From Tetracentron sinense (lineage: Eukaryota > Streptophyta > Magnoliopsida > Trochodendrales > Trochodendraceae): 64,000 nt of DNA. Under the pieces are notes generated by a model. It did no database searches. It worked only from the letters and a program-made list of their open reading frames with translations, and had not been told where the DNA came from. The DNA lies in contig CM026551.1 in NCBI GenBank assembly GCA_015143295.1, forward strand, positions 16,975,827 to 17,039,826. The letters are read 5' to 3'. Of this stretch, positions 22,838 through 34,216 are shown one piece after another (position 1 is the stretch's first letter; every line of letters begins with the position of its first letter). A program made the translations under genes and the position numbers.

Positions 22838-24215
22838 ATCGGTGTTAATTGTTACACATTTATACACCTCAATCTACAGTTGTTAGTTCCTTAGAGTACT
22901 TTGTTGAAGCATGTTACGGTACTTGGGTATCTTTATTCATTACAGGGTCATGCGAGAAATACAAGCTAGATTTGAAGATTTAAGTTGAGAAAAGCTTTTA
23001 AAGAGAACCTCAAGAGAAAGTCCAAAAAAAGAAGAAAAGAAAAATGTGAAAATTTCAAGTCAGACGATCGATCGTCGCTCCCTAACGATCGATCGTAAGG
23101 CGACAGTGGCAAGTGATGTAACAAAGGACGATCGATCGTTTACAAAACAGTAGCCAAAGATAATTTCCTGACATGGACGATCGATCGTCCAAGTCTGACA
23201 ATCGATCATCAATGGCGTTTTTCAGCTCCCAGCTCCACGCGCGAAGAGGAAGAGACCCTGAGGAAAGTTGATAAAAAGAAGAGGAAACCCTTGGAGTAGG
23301 TTCCCTATAAAAAAGAAAGCTCTAAGACTGAAAGGGGTTCTAATTTTGGAGATTTGAAGCAAAGAAGGCTCTGGAGATCAGCAAAATTGGAGGATGAGCT
23401 CGTCGTGTTCTTCGTGTTCTTCAGCAAAAGTGGTGTTTTCTAGTCTCAGCATGAGCTAATTCTTCTATTATAGGGTTTAGATGAAACCCTAGCCAAGTAA
23501 CCATGTTTCTTTATCTTTTATTTGAGTTTGTTCACTGGTAAATAATGATTGCATAATCAGAGGGTTTTTCATAATCAGATTTTATTGACTATATTTAATT
23601 TCAATGTGATTCTATCGTTGTCTCAGGTTTTATTATTTTGGAATTGAAATCATCCATCTTAATTTTCTATGATTTTTAATGTGGATTTTATGCAATGGTC
23701 TTATTGTTGAGGGATTGAATCATAGGATATTTTCCACTAAGGGAAGACGAGTGATTGCACAACTTTAGTTTAGCGAGTATCACTCGCGCTAACCAAAGAT
23801 AGAATATGCCTAGGGTCTAATCCCTTGAATCATTCTAGACAGATGCGTGGAGGCTTGTAGTCATTATCATCCTTATTGTTTACATTGTGATGGATTTGAA
23901 TGAATGTATAAGAGACCGGCTATGAAGTTAGTGGTGGATTCAAATGCCCTAGACTTTCTCTCAAATTTATATCACCAAAAGACTTTTAGTTTGATTAGAA
24001 TAACTATTCTATGTTAGTTTAAGTTTCACTTTTAAGTTAAATTCAATCAGCCCAATCAACTTGTCACTCGGTTAGTTAGAATTAATCTTAAGAAAAAGAC
24101 AACAAAACCAGCACAGTCTTCTGTGGTTCGACACCCCATACTAGTCACTATTCTACGGAATTATAACTATTACGAGATTTAATAAATTGACGATCACCTA
24201 TGGTGGGTATCAAAA
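22838..24215 (+). mobile_element. LTR-like segment, plus orientation, with CGATCGATCG array
   Basis: This is the plus-strand partner of the preceding entry. It carries five palindromic motifs at 23063-23211, a TATA box (CCCTATAAAAAAG) near 23303-23314, the blocks GAAGACGAGTGATT and TATGCCTAGGGTC, and a 3' part with CTGTGGTTCGACACCCC that resembles the U5 of Tat/Athila-type Ty3/gypsy LTRs. There is no coding region and no clear primer-binding site after it. Family placement is inference. Confidence 0.5.
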
Positions 24216-24279
24216 AAAAAATTAGTTGACTCCTAAAGGTGAGGCAAGGGTACATTGGTCATTAGCATATTAATAAAAG

Positions 24280-24400
24280 TAGGGGTGGCGATCAGGCAGA
24301 GTCCGGGCCTCATAGCTTTTGTAAATGTTTCGGGCTTCGAGCCGGGCCTATACAAAAGTCACCTAAACTCAAGCCCAAACCCAGCCCATTGTCACCCCTA
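24280..24400. mobile_element. Small hAT-like MITE, about 121 bp
   Basis: The ends TAGGGGTGGC and, reversed, TAGGGGTGAC flank a short stretch rich in GGGC and GCCC words. Flanks AATAAAAG and AACAAAAG resemble each other, but only with a one-base offset. It lies about 120 bp upstream of the TOM2B start codon, within the likely promoter. Confidence 0.55.
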
Positions 24401-24516
24401 AAACAAAAGGCCCGGAAGAGCGAAAGAACACGGTTTAACACAAACAAAAATAATGGTGAGGGGGAGAATTTCCAGGTTTGCCTTTTTCGTGTTTTCCTTC
24501 CACAAATCTATAAGCA

Positions 24517-27500
24517 ATGGCGACATCTTCATCTTCATCAAAGCCAGGTGGTGTTGTTGGTAAGGAGTCTAGCAGAGGAGAGGCGACGAAAGCGACGGTG
24601 GATGATCATATATCTCAGGCAGTGCAGTCGACCTCCAATCTCCTCCACCTCATGCAGCAATCCTCCCCTTCCCAGGTCTCTCTCTCTCTCTTTTGGGAAT
24701 ATTTTAAGTGCAATTTGTTTCTTATGCTGATTGTTATTAGATCTCATTTGGTATTAGAATTCTTCTGCCTTTTAATTTCCTTTGAAAGCATAGAGGATCC
24801 TCATGAATCCCCAAGTTTCAATTTTTTTCCAGTTTCTATCAACACCATCTCATGTCTAATGACTTAAATCCAGACTCATCAATTCAAAAGGGGTTGATTC
24901 AATGGCCTGCTAGTCTTAGTGGGAATTCTCCCCTTTAATGAGTTAATGTCTAGCTTTCCATTTGGTAGAATGTTCCTTCTCCCCTATATCAATAATCAGG
25001 GAGTAAGTCAGTCGATTCTTACTAAGAACCCGGAAAGGAAATCTTTTCTTTTTTTTTTAACAAAATAATTTTGCATTGCAGTTATGTTTAAATTTATATG
25101 TGGGCTAAGGTCTGGAGAGAGATCATTTGAGAAGAACATATAGAAGTGCATTTTCAATAATTGATTGCTTCAGCAATAAAGTTTTCTGTTTGCATAAGAT
25201 ATGTGATACCCAAATGGCAAATGGAAACACAAGCTCGAACAAGTACACATAGCAACCACGATAAGAGGCAATTGGGTCCAAGATCATAATGGAAAACAAT
25301 GAACTAGAAAACCATTGTGCCCTGAATATCCTATCACGCTGCTCCCACAACAGGAATCAAGGTCTATATGGGAGCAAGTTACCAAGATACCTAACTCACA
25401 CTGCTCCCATAACGGTCCTCTCTCTCTCTCTCTCTCATAACACCAAATGAATTGCTTTTGGGATTGGGAAGAATAAATAGATACTAAAGACATCCCATGA
25501 CTAGAGTAAATATGAATCATAAAATGATGATTTAGTTTATACATGATATCATAAAAATGTAGGTTTGATGAAATAAAATAAAATAAAGGAAAATATTACA
25601 GAGTTGAAGACCAAATATCAACTCATAACTTTAGACCAACTTTAATAGAGTAGAAAAAGTAGTGAGTCTTAATGTTCTTAATTCAGAGATACAACACAAA
25701 ATAAATAAATAATTAAACAATACAATTGAGTAAAAGTTATTAGTATATAATTAACTTCCATGAATTGGTGCATAAAGGGGTGAAGCACCATCATTGTATT
25801 TGATATAGTGATGCATCCCATGGCCAAAAGGATCAACAACCTCAAACCAGACATCCAAGTTACGACTCAAAAACCGTAGATTTCTATGGTTCAATTCAAA
25901 TTTAATTTACTTTAGTGATATTTTATTTCAGGTAAGCATTACCAATAGTAAATTTGAGACATTTAAATAGAATTTAGTGGATGTAAGTTAGAAGCTCAGT
26001 TATTCTGTGAAATCTTCGCCCCCCCTCATTGTTGTCCATTTATTTTCTTAACCATTTAAATTCAAGGAACAAATTAATGTTGCTGGGTAGTTCTGCAAAG
26101 GTCAATTCTGCTTTTGATGCAAATCACCATAAAATATTAAAGAGATAGAATTGTAGTCAAATAAATGAAAAATGGAAAGTATGGGTCTCTCATCACTCAT
26201 GTAGCACTCATTGAACTGAATATTGTTCCCTCTATTTAATTTGTAACCTAAGAAAGCAGTTCTTGGTTGGTGCGACTTATTCTTTGGAGTATAGAACCAA
26301 AATAGCCTGAAACTATCGTTGAGGATTAACTATGATGCTACAATTTACACACTTCCATAATTAAAAATCTTGATCTAGAAAATCAGAGGCCCGGTCTGAT
26401 AACTCTCCAAATTCTAGAATTTTGATCTGATTTGAATGAAACATAGTAATTCCTACTTGTAATATGAATGGCAAAATTACCAACAGTAATTACTATGTTT
26501 TCTTCAAATCAAATATAAAAAAAGTTAGGTGCTATAGATGCCAGCTTATGAAACTTAGACATGGATCCATTTTATTTTGGTCCTAGTGTGAAGAATGTTC
26601 ATGCTCATCCACATTTTTTTTTCATGAAATGTATACATGTGGGCATGCCCTTCATAATGGGTCTCGAACTCATATCTCAAGTTTTCAGGATGCCACATGA
26701 CATGCGTGATTGTTATTTAAACTCTATGGTATGGCGTACTTCTCCTTTACAGTTCACTTGTGCATAATAGCTCATAATTGTTTCTATTCTCATTTTCAGG
26801 CTCTCCTCATAAAGCTACCAAGAAACCTGTTGGCAAAAGCTTCTACAATCAAGAACACTGAGCAGGTATGACTTATGAGGTCCTGTGCACAGCTCTTCCT
26901 TGAGGATAGGATACATCTTGTGAAACTCTCTGTCCTGATACTGTGGATGTTTCTCTGTTATTTGAGGCAGGTATTGGAACAGATGCCTCAGGTCATTTCA
27001 TCCTTGGATGCACATATAGAAAATGGATTACAAAGGTTGGTTTTCTTCTATCCATTTGGGGATTCTAGATTATCTTGTTGGAATTTTGGCTCGAATACGA
27101 CAATACCAAAAAGGGGCGATCGATCGCCCGGGGCACCGTTTGACGGCCCAGGTGCGCGGTTTTCTTTGGGAAATTGCTATTTTAAGTGTTTTATGCTTTG
27201 GGAAACCCCTTTTCCGATTGGGGGACTTTCTATTAGTGTAGGTCTCTTGTTTAGGCATATAAATAAGGGATTATGGGTCTAGGGTTTGAATCTAATCATC
27301 TTGAAAGGATCAAGGGAATGCTTTTGCATTGGGAGTGGGAAATAATAGAAAGGGTTAAAGCATACTAGGGCTTGGGAAAGGTTTAAGGGAGGATAGATAG
27401 GGATTCTTCTTTGGGTTTTCATAGAGTAGGTGAGTTGAGTGCTTTTATACTGGTTCCTCAAGGTTTTTGTGAATAAAGAAGTGATCGGATCTTGACCCGT

Positions 27501-30500
27501 GGACGTAGGTAGGTTGTTGCCGAACCACGTATATCTCTTGTGTTCCTTTGTGTGTGTGTTTTGAGTTTATTATTTTCCGTCTGGTTATTTCTATTGGTAC
27601 TTTTCTCACATCAAATTGGTATCAGAGTTTCTGGTTGAGTTAAATTATTTTTCAATGGCTTTGAAAAATTCTGGGCAATGTTCCCTGAAGAAGTTTGACG
27701 GAAAAGGGAGTTTCAATCTGTGGCAAATGAGGGTAAAAGATATCCTAGTTCAACAGGGTCTCGCAAGGACGTTGAAGGGGGATTCCGGTAAACCGGAAAA
27801 GATGTCCGATGCAGATTGGGAGGACATTGAGGTGAGGGCAATCAGCATAATACGCCTCTGTCTTGTAGATAACGTGATGCATAGCGTCGTGGATTAGGAA
27901 TCGGCACCGGATCTTTGGAAGAAGTTGGAAACGCTCTATATCGGAAAGAGCCTTACCAACAGGTTATACTTGAAAAAGAAGTTCAATACCTTAAAGATGA
28001 CAGATGGTGCAGATCTTATGGAGCACATTAATGTGTTCAACCAGATCTTGAATCAACTGCAGAAAGTTGATGTCAAGGTGGATGAAGAAGATCAAGCCGT
28101 AGGACCTCTTACATCACTTCCAAACTCATATGATCACTTAGTGACAACCCTCATGTATGGCAAGAAGACATTGCTGATGGAGGAGGTCACGGTGGCACTA
28201 CTCTCTTACGAGATTAGGCGGAAGCCATTGCATGATGGAAATAATCATGCCATGGTTGCTCGGGGAGGAGGAAGGGACTTGGAGAGAGGATCTGGAAAAG
28301 GCAGTGGCAGATCCAAATCTAAGGAAAAGGCGGAGTCTAGTGCTATCATTACGAAGAATTAAGACACTTCAAAAGGGAGTTTCAGAGGCGTGCTGATGGG
28401 AAGAGGAATTCTTCCGGAGGAGATTCTTCGGTGGTAATAGCAATGGACAATGAGGAATACATTAGACATGTTTTCACAATCTCCAAAGGTATGGACAATT
28501 CTTCTAGTGAGTGGATTTTAGATTCAGGGGTTTCATGTCATATTTGCTCAAATATAGAATTTTTTGATACATTCCAAAAGGGGATAGGAAAAGTGTTCTT
28601 CGGTGATGGATCTGAATGTTAAATCACGGGGTTTGGTAATGTAAAGATAAAAATGTTTAATGGAGTTATTCAGACTTTGGGAGGGGTAGCTTGTGTCCCT
28701 ATATTACGAAGGAATTTAATATCCCTCGGGCAATTAGACTCCAAGGGCTGCTGCTACACAGTTGCAGATGGAGTTATCAAAATAAAGCGGGGAAAGCAAA
28801 GTTGCTTAGTTTTGATGAAGAGGAAGAAGTGTAGTGGATTATATCTCCTAGAGAGGAATACAGTGGTAGGTGGAGCGACTACAAGGTTTGCAGGAAAACG
28901 AAAACCTGATGTTGTGCAGAGGGTAGAAAGCTTACCTAAAGTTTCTTTTGCAGTCGGTGCAAAGATGAGTATTCTGGTAAGTTTTCGTAAGGATGGAGAT
29001 GGTGATGTTATGCCTTTGACGGAAAGGACGGGTCTATGTCCTCGTCCGGGATTCTTCTAGATTGGAGAATGGATTTTCAGGCTACACATGGGTTTTGACC
29101 ATGTTTTATCGAATCCGGTGGAGTGATTTCCGGGGTTAGATTCGAGAGTGTGTGTAGCTGGTGGGTCTCTTTCGCATATGGTGCAGAGGCGGGCAAGGTC
29201 AAAACAGGTGTTTGCGGTATTTGCAAACGGGTTTGCGGTAATTGCAAATTGGTTTCAAAATTTTGAGAGAGATTTTGGTTCGAGGTGGAGGTGCTTCCCG
29301 GATGGGGTAGATGCGGTGTTCTATCTTGAAGGTTTGCTTGATGATTAGCAAATCGGTTCTCTTGGTTGCGGTGATGTCACAGAATTTTTACCAAGGTGGA
29401 GATTGTTGGAATTTTGGCTTGAATACAACAATATCCAAAAGGGGCGATCGATCGCCCACCAAGGGGGATCAATCGCCCGGGTGAATAAAGAAGTGATCGG
29501 ATCTTGACCCGTGGACGTAAGCAAGTTGTTGCCAAACCATGTATATCTTTTGTGTTCCTTTGTGTGTGTGTTTTGGGTTTATTTTTTTCCGTCTGGTTAT
29601 TTCTATTGGTACTTTTTGCACATCATACCTTTAATTTCTAAATATGACCTGATACCCTTGTAATGAACATGTTTATTGCAGTTGTAGATTACAGGTCACG
29701 GAATACATAAACCAGGCCTTTTGGTAATTAATGTTTCCCATAGATATATCTTTCTCGATTTACATTGAAGTAAAGAAGAAAAACATCATAGATATATCTT
29801 TCTTGAACATAGATAGATATATCTTTCTTTGGGGGATAATATGGAGATATTTGCTGTAGGAGTTTGAAAAATCTAAGATTTATTAGGACAAGCAGCAACA
29901 TGTGAAAATTGTGCAAGGCTTTTTATGCTAATCGCTCTGCGAGTTATAACTTTCAACTACAAAATGGATGAATCAAATTTGGTCTAACTTTAAAGTTTAA
30001 TCCATGTTTGAGCTGTAACTGCACTTTTTTTGGTGGACATTTCATAGGGAACTTGTTACTACGTAGTAGGTAGATGCCTGGAAATCGTGAAATCTACCTC
30101 TTTGACTGCTCTCTCAACTGAAGGGAGAGGCCTGTATTGGAAAACTGGTTGAATTGGAAAGTTCCAAATTATCAGACTATACAGGAATGCTTGCAGATCC
30201 AAATATTTTGGAAGTGTCAGGAAAATCATGAGTCACTCACCTTGGCACTAGCTTAAAGTATTGCTTTGATCTCTCGGCCTAATGTACCTTTTAAATTGTT
30301 CATCCTGGCACATGCTTGATAGTGTTTAGAAAATTAATTACATGCGTGGTGTATGTATCTATAGGCTGATGATTAGAGATGATAATACTTGTATATGAAT
30401 GGAATGCCAAAGAACATTGCACACATACAGTGAGTCATGGCACAGAATCCGACATCAATTGTTATTACTTAGTATTTCTAGTATGTCATAAATCAAATCA

Positions 30501-31111
30501 GTTAAAGGCTCACAACTATACGATTTATCTTGCACCTTAAGGGGGATGGGTCAGACAAAAAGACAAAGCAATAAAAATAAAAAGACTTGTCAAAAAATGT
30601 CTGCAGGTCAGATGATTGAGATCATCAAAGAAGATTCTGAGACCCATCTACTGTTCGATCTAATACACCACATCTTGATATTCTGCTTATGAACTGAAAT
30701 AGCATTGCTGATACAATGATCATAAAGTTGCCCCATATTTTCCCATTGATAATAAACTAACCAAATAGTCATTTCCGGGATGTTTTGTCCTTCAGTCTTT
30801 TCAACTTGCTTATGTGAGTTTTGATTCTTGCAGTATTCCTCATCTGAAGACTGTAATCCAGCTTCTTTCGAATATGGAAAGTTCCCAGCTTAACCCTTTA
30901 TCTCAAGATGATCAGTCTCGAGAAGTAAAGAATATCTCTCTCTCTCTCAATTTCTATGACAAGTTGACGAACTTTCCCCACAAAACTTCTTGCCAACATG
31001 GTGACTGTTCCAGAGGGTAAAGGTCTCTAATGAAACTTTTCATGTTTTATTTTATTCTCATATTTTCAGGAATTGGAGCTAGTGGACCAAATTTCGGTGG
31101 CACTTAACTGA
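24517..31111 (+). CDS. TOM2B: TOM2B-like small protein (five exons)
   Basis: The exons are 24517-24675, 26800-26865, 26971-27035, 30834-30924 and 31070-31111; all junctions are GT-AG and phases agree, giving 140 residues. The product starts MATSSSSSKPGG, followed by TVDDHISQAVQSTSNLLHLM, LPRNLLAKAS, QVLEQMPQVISSLDAHIENG, and IPHLKTVIQLLSNMESSQL. This order matches plant TOBAMOVIRUS MULTIPLICATION 2B, a small host protein first found because tobamovirus multiplication needs it together with the membrane protein TOM2A. The helical core also recalls BORC-type subunits, which is an inference from pattern. There is no membrane segment or signal peptide. The last exon adds a short acidic tail ending SVALN; it is the least certain part, and translation could instead run on past 30924 to a stop at 31018-31020. 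Intron 3 (3.8 kb) contains an internally deleted Copia element. Confidence 0.9.
24676..26799 (+). other. Intron 1 of the TOM2B-like gene
   Basis: A 2.1-kb AT-rich intron with no recognisable nested gene or well-bounded transposon. A CT-dinucleotide run lies at about 25417-25436. Confidence 0.6.
27076..27613 (+). repeat. Left (5') LTR of the Copia element
   Basis: 538 bp, TGTTGG to CATCA. U3 contains the perfect 16-bp palindrome GGGCGATCGATCGCCC at 27114-27129 and a TATA box (GCATATAAATAAG) at about 27255-27267, which places the likely start about 190 bp into the LTR. Confidence 0.88.
27655..28880 (+). pseudogene. Decayed Copia gag and partial protease region
   Basis: The frame starts with ATG at 27655 and gives a gag of the UBN2 type (FDGKGSFNLWQMRVKDIL). 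It is broken by a stop at 27895-27897 and continues in frame from 27925 to 28362 (LMEHINVFNQILNQL, LPNSYDHLVTTLMYG). A further frame at 28431-28622 holds the protease motif WILDSGVSCHIC, with a stop after it. Up to about 28880 the pre-integrase text continues (CSGLYLLERNTV). Downstream DNA to the polypurine tract is non-coding. It cannot make a functional polyprotein. Confidence 0.85.
29404..29625 (+). repeat. Right (3') LTR of the Copia element, shortened
   Basis: 222 bp, matching both ends of the left LTR but lacking about 316 bp of the middle, including the TATA box. It keeps the palindrome GGGCGATCGATCGCCC (29442-29457) and adds a degenerate second copy, GGGGATCAATCGCCC. The break joins near GGTGAATAAAG. 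Confidence 0.88.
29626..30833 (+). other. Remainder of intron 3 of the TOM2B-like gene
   Basis: Host intron sequence after the Copia insertion. It contains three copies of ATAGATATATCTTTCT at about 29741-29834. No other feature is seen. Confidence 0.55.
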
Positions 31112-32976
31112 ATCGGTGAGCAATTTGATAACACAATATAACCAGAGATATGACTCTTGATAGAATACAATGGTGGAACATGATTCATATTGCCTGCCTT
31201 AAATAGTTGGGATAAGGCACCAGCGAAGAATTGGAGTCCAGAAGAGAAAATCGGGCGTCAGTTTGAAATTAAGTCAGCAGGAAATGCATTGATCAAATGA
31301 CTATGATACAGGTTTGCATCTTCTATTAATGATCCATCGAAGGAGTGGCCTAACAGTTAGAATGTCAGGAAGCTTGATTGATTAGGACATGTCAGTGTTC
31401 ATTTTGTTTCAACTACATAATATGAAAGGTTTAGAATCTTGATTGCTCCAGAGAGTTGCAGCAAGAGAATTGCATAATCAAAGTATCTTGCTTTAGACTG
31501 TTGGGTCTTTATAAGACCCCTTTTTTTTTTTTTGCTGTGGATATCATTAGATAGTGGTTGCCAGTGAACTCTTGCAAGCCATCACCTGGTGAGAATGGAT
31601 CCGAGGACCTCTCTCGTAAGAGAGGCCACTCCCTACCATTAGAACAAACAGTGGGGTGTTGATCTTTGTAAGACCTTGTCCCAAACAAAAGTGAGTAAAA
31701 GGATCAACAAAAGGAATGTCAAGATCCCCATCTTCATCATTTAACAATTAACATAATTGAAAGAAGTCGTTTAAATCAACAAGGAAGAAAGAGGGACTTT
31801 CCCTAATTACTCCTCAAGTTTGGGGTTGTTCCTCAAATACCCAAGTTTAAAAAACCTTTCTCTTAAAGTGACTATACGCATGCAAATGCAAAGGTGTTTG
31901 CACATGTGAACTTTTTTTTTAACATTTTATCCGAACAATTTGATGAAAAGATTGTGTCTCCATTGTTCCTTATCAAACAATGGAGTCCTCTCCGTTGATA
32001 TAGAAGAGGCGCCCCAACATTTCATTATCTACCGTTTTGACTAAGGTTTCCATCAAGAGAGCTTTTCTAATAAGATTAAACGCCACTTAGATTACAATCA
32101 CAGTCGTGAGAGTTCCCATTAACCGAAGAAAAATCACCATTCTCAATTTTCTTGTGTTTTTTTTAGAAATTAATGAGAAAATCATTGCATTTATGATTAA
32201 TCGAAAAAAGTTTATAATAATTATATTTATGATTTTAAACCTTAAATTCCATATTATATGGCTTTATAATGTTTTCTTTTCATTTTTTATGGTTTACAGT
32301 GTATGGGTGTGACTTAAAAAATTGGGTCGATATTTCTTGTGTTCCAAGGTCGAAGATGATATGTCGATACATGTATGGACAATAATATCGACCTATATCC
32401 ACATGTATCGACCTAGTTTATCAACCGGTATCAAAATAGTGTATCGACCTTGTCAATACAGCCAGTATCGATCCTGTGCACAAAAAATTCATTAAAACTT
32501 AGAATTTTGCGGATATGTCATAGTTTTTCAAGAACACTCTTATTGAATGTATCCTAAAATATCCATTAACCATTGTTTTTGTATTGTGAAAATGTATAGG
32601 AATAATGGAGGTGAAGAAAAATCACAAAAATATCTTTTTTAGGTTAGGGTAATGTAAATCATTAAAAATCAAAAATATATTTTCACAAAAAAAAAAAAAT
32701 GAGTGGGAGAGAAAGATGAGGAAAGTGAGGAGCTTCTCCCATCGATCTCATGCTCATACATAAACCCCATTGTTCCTCTTCTTCTTTTTTTAAAACTAAA
32801 ATAAACTCTTCATTAAAGTATTGATGGTAGTAGAGGGATATTTAAAACTTTTCATAAAATGTCAAATTAAGGGAAAATGTTCATAAGCCTCTTTAAGGAA
32901 GAGTTTTTAAAACTTGGGTATTTGGAGAACAATCCCAAACTTGAGGGGCAATCAAGTAAAACTGTAAGAAAAAAGT
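31112..32976. other. Intergenic with repeat fragments
   Basis: No gene is seen. About 31531-31690 is a dispersed repeat shared in outline with 20480-20600 and 39805-39945 (GGATCC, GACCTC, AGAGGCCAC words). About 32320-32480 holds an array of TATCGACC/GGTCGATA motifs. On the minus strand a TATA-like ATTATAAAGCC follows near 32262-32272, so this may be the U3 of a decayed LTR in minus orientation. Confidence 0.35.
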
Positions 32977-34216
32977 AGCTAGGGAAACAAATGATTGTCA
33001 TGATCATAGTTTCCTATTATTTATCCTTTAGGTCCTTTTTTTTGAAACGTATACAAGTTTTTTTTTTTTTTGGAACTCGGGTGTCCTCAACCCTTCGGGT
33101 TTGTCATTTGACAATGTGCATTTTCTTTTAATAACTATATGTATCTTGTTTTTCATCTATTGGTTTGTAATTTTAGTAAGACTTCAAATGCAGTAGAATG
33201 AATGATTTCAAATCTCATAAAAAATGTAAGACTTGAAATCTCATGATATAATTTTGTTAAAGACCTTGACAAAGTGGCTCAAATTTCCTAACAACTACTA
33301 TGGTAAAGTGCAAAATGCCTAGCTTTATTAATCTAAGCAAAAGAACGAATCCTTAGGTTCACTACTTCACTTCTTTTGTTGACTTACAAAGCTCGACACT
33401 TTGCAAGTCTTGAGACTTTGTCAAGCTTTGCAAGTCTCGTCATTTGGTAATATTTATCTTCTTTTGAACCCATGAAATTTGAGTCAATTCTACCATCACG
33501 AGATTTTAAGAGCGAGGGAAACAAAGGATTGCCATGACCATAGTTTCCTATTGATTATCCTTTACGTCCTTTTTTTGTTTTTTGAGACTTATAAAGTTTG
33601 ACACTTTATAATTATCATTTGACAATATACATTTTCTTTTGAGGACAATATGTATCTTGTTTTTCATCTCTTGGATTGTAAAAGACTTCAAATGCAGCAA
33701 AATAAATGATTTCAAATCTCATAAAAATAATGTAAGACTTGAAATATCATGATGGTAAGAAGTAATTTTGTTAGAGGAGGAGTGCTAGCCCTACTCTCAG
33801 GGCATTCCTATTTTCACCCTGAGCCAATCATTTATTTATTTTCATTGTGAAAGCCTTACAATCACGGTAAAGACATGTACTTTAACAATGGAAATGGACA
33901 AATGGTTGGCTTAGGGTGAAAGTAGGAATTCCCTAAGAGTAGGGCTAGCACTCCTCTTTGTTAGAGACCTTGACAAAGTGACTCAAATTTCCTAACAACT
34001 ACCATGACAAAGTGTAAAGTGTCAAGCTTTATAAGTCTCAACAAAAGAAGGGACCCTTAGGTTCACTATTTCACTTCTTTTGCTAAAACTTACCAAGCTC
34101 GACACTTTGCAAGTCTTGAGACTTCGTTGAGCTTTGCAAATCTCGTCATTTGGTAATATGTATCTTCTTTTGAACCCATGAAATTCGAGTCACTTCTACC
34201 ATCACGAGACTTCAAG
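32977..34216. repeat. Tandem segmental duplication, unit about 530 bp
   Basis: Copy 1 (about 32977-33510) and copy 2 (about 33511-34216) share the same ordered text: GGGAAACAAA-GATTG, CATAGTTTCCTATT, GACTTCAAATGCAG, AATTTCCTAACAACTAC, GCTCGACACTTTGCAAGTC, and TTCTACCATCACGAGA. Copy 2 is longer because a 180-bp MITE plus its duplicated target lies in it. No coding capacity. Confidence 0.85.
33777..33956. mobile_element. Mutator-like MITE, 180 bp, 10-bp target duplication
   Basis: The inverted ends GAGGAGTGCTAGCCCTACTC match at nearly every base, and homology runs about 60 bp inward. The flanks are TTTGTTAGAG on both sides (33767-33776 and 33957-33966). The paralogous empty site in copy 1 (about 33252-33263, TTTTGTTAAAG) has a single copy. 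The TSD length fits Mutator-type elements. Confidence 0.88.

Larger units (their letters stand above)
27076..29625 (+). mobile_element. Internally deleted Ty1/Copia LTR retrotransposon
   Basis: LTRs at 27076-27613 and 29404-29625 both start TGTTGGAATTTTGGCT and end CACATCA. The flanking 5-mers TATCT and TACCT are a target duplication with one change. A primer-binding site TTGGTATCAGAG (27616-27627) fits initiator tRNA-Met, and a purine-rich AAGGTGGAGAT precedes the right LTR. Gag and part of the protease region are present with stops; integrase, reverse transcriptase and RNase H are missing. It lies in intron 3 of the TOM2B-like gene in the same orientation, beginning 40 bp after the exon 3 donor. 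Confidence 0.92.

Noticed and set aside
24389..24730. Overlapping 113-codon frame at the TOM2B start
   Set aside because: It is a shifted frame over exon 1 and intron 1; the 24517 start gives the family sequence and correct splice phase.
28653..29060. 135-codon frame in the Copia element as a host gene
   Set aside because: Its start continues the protease/pre-integrase text and the rest is non-coding 3' element DNA.
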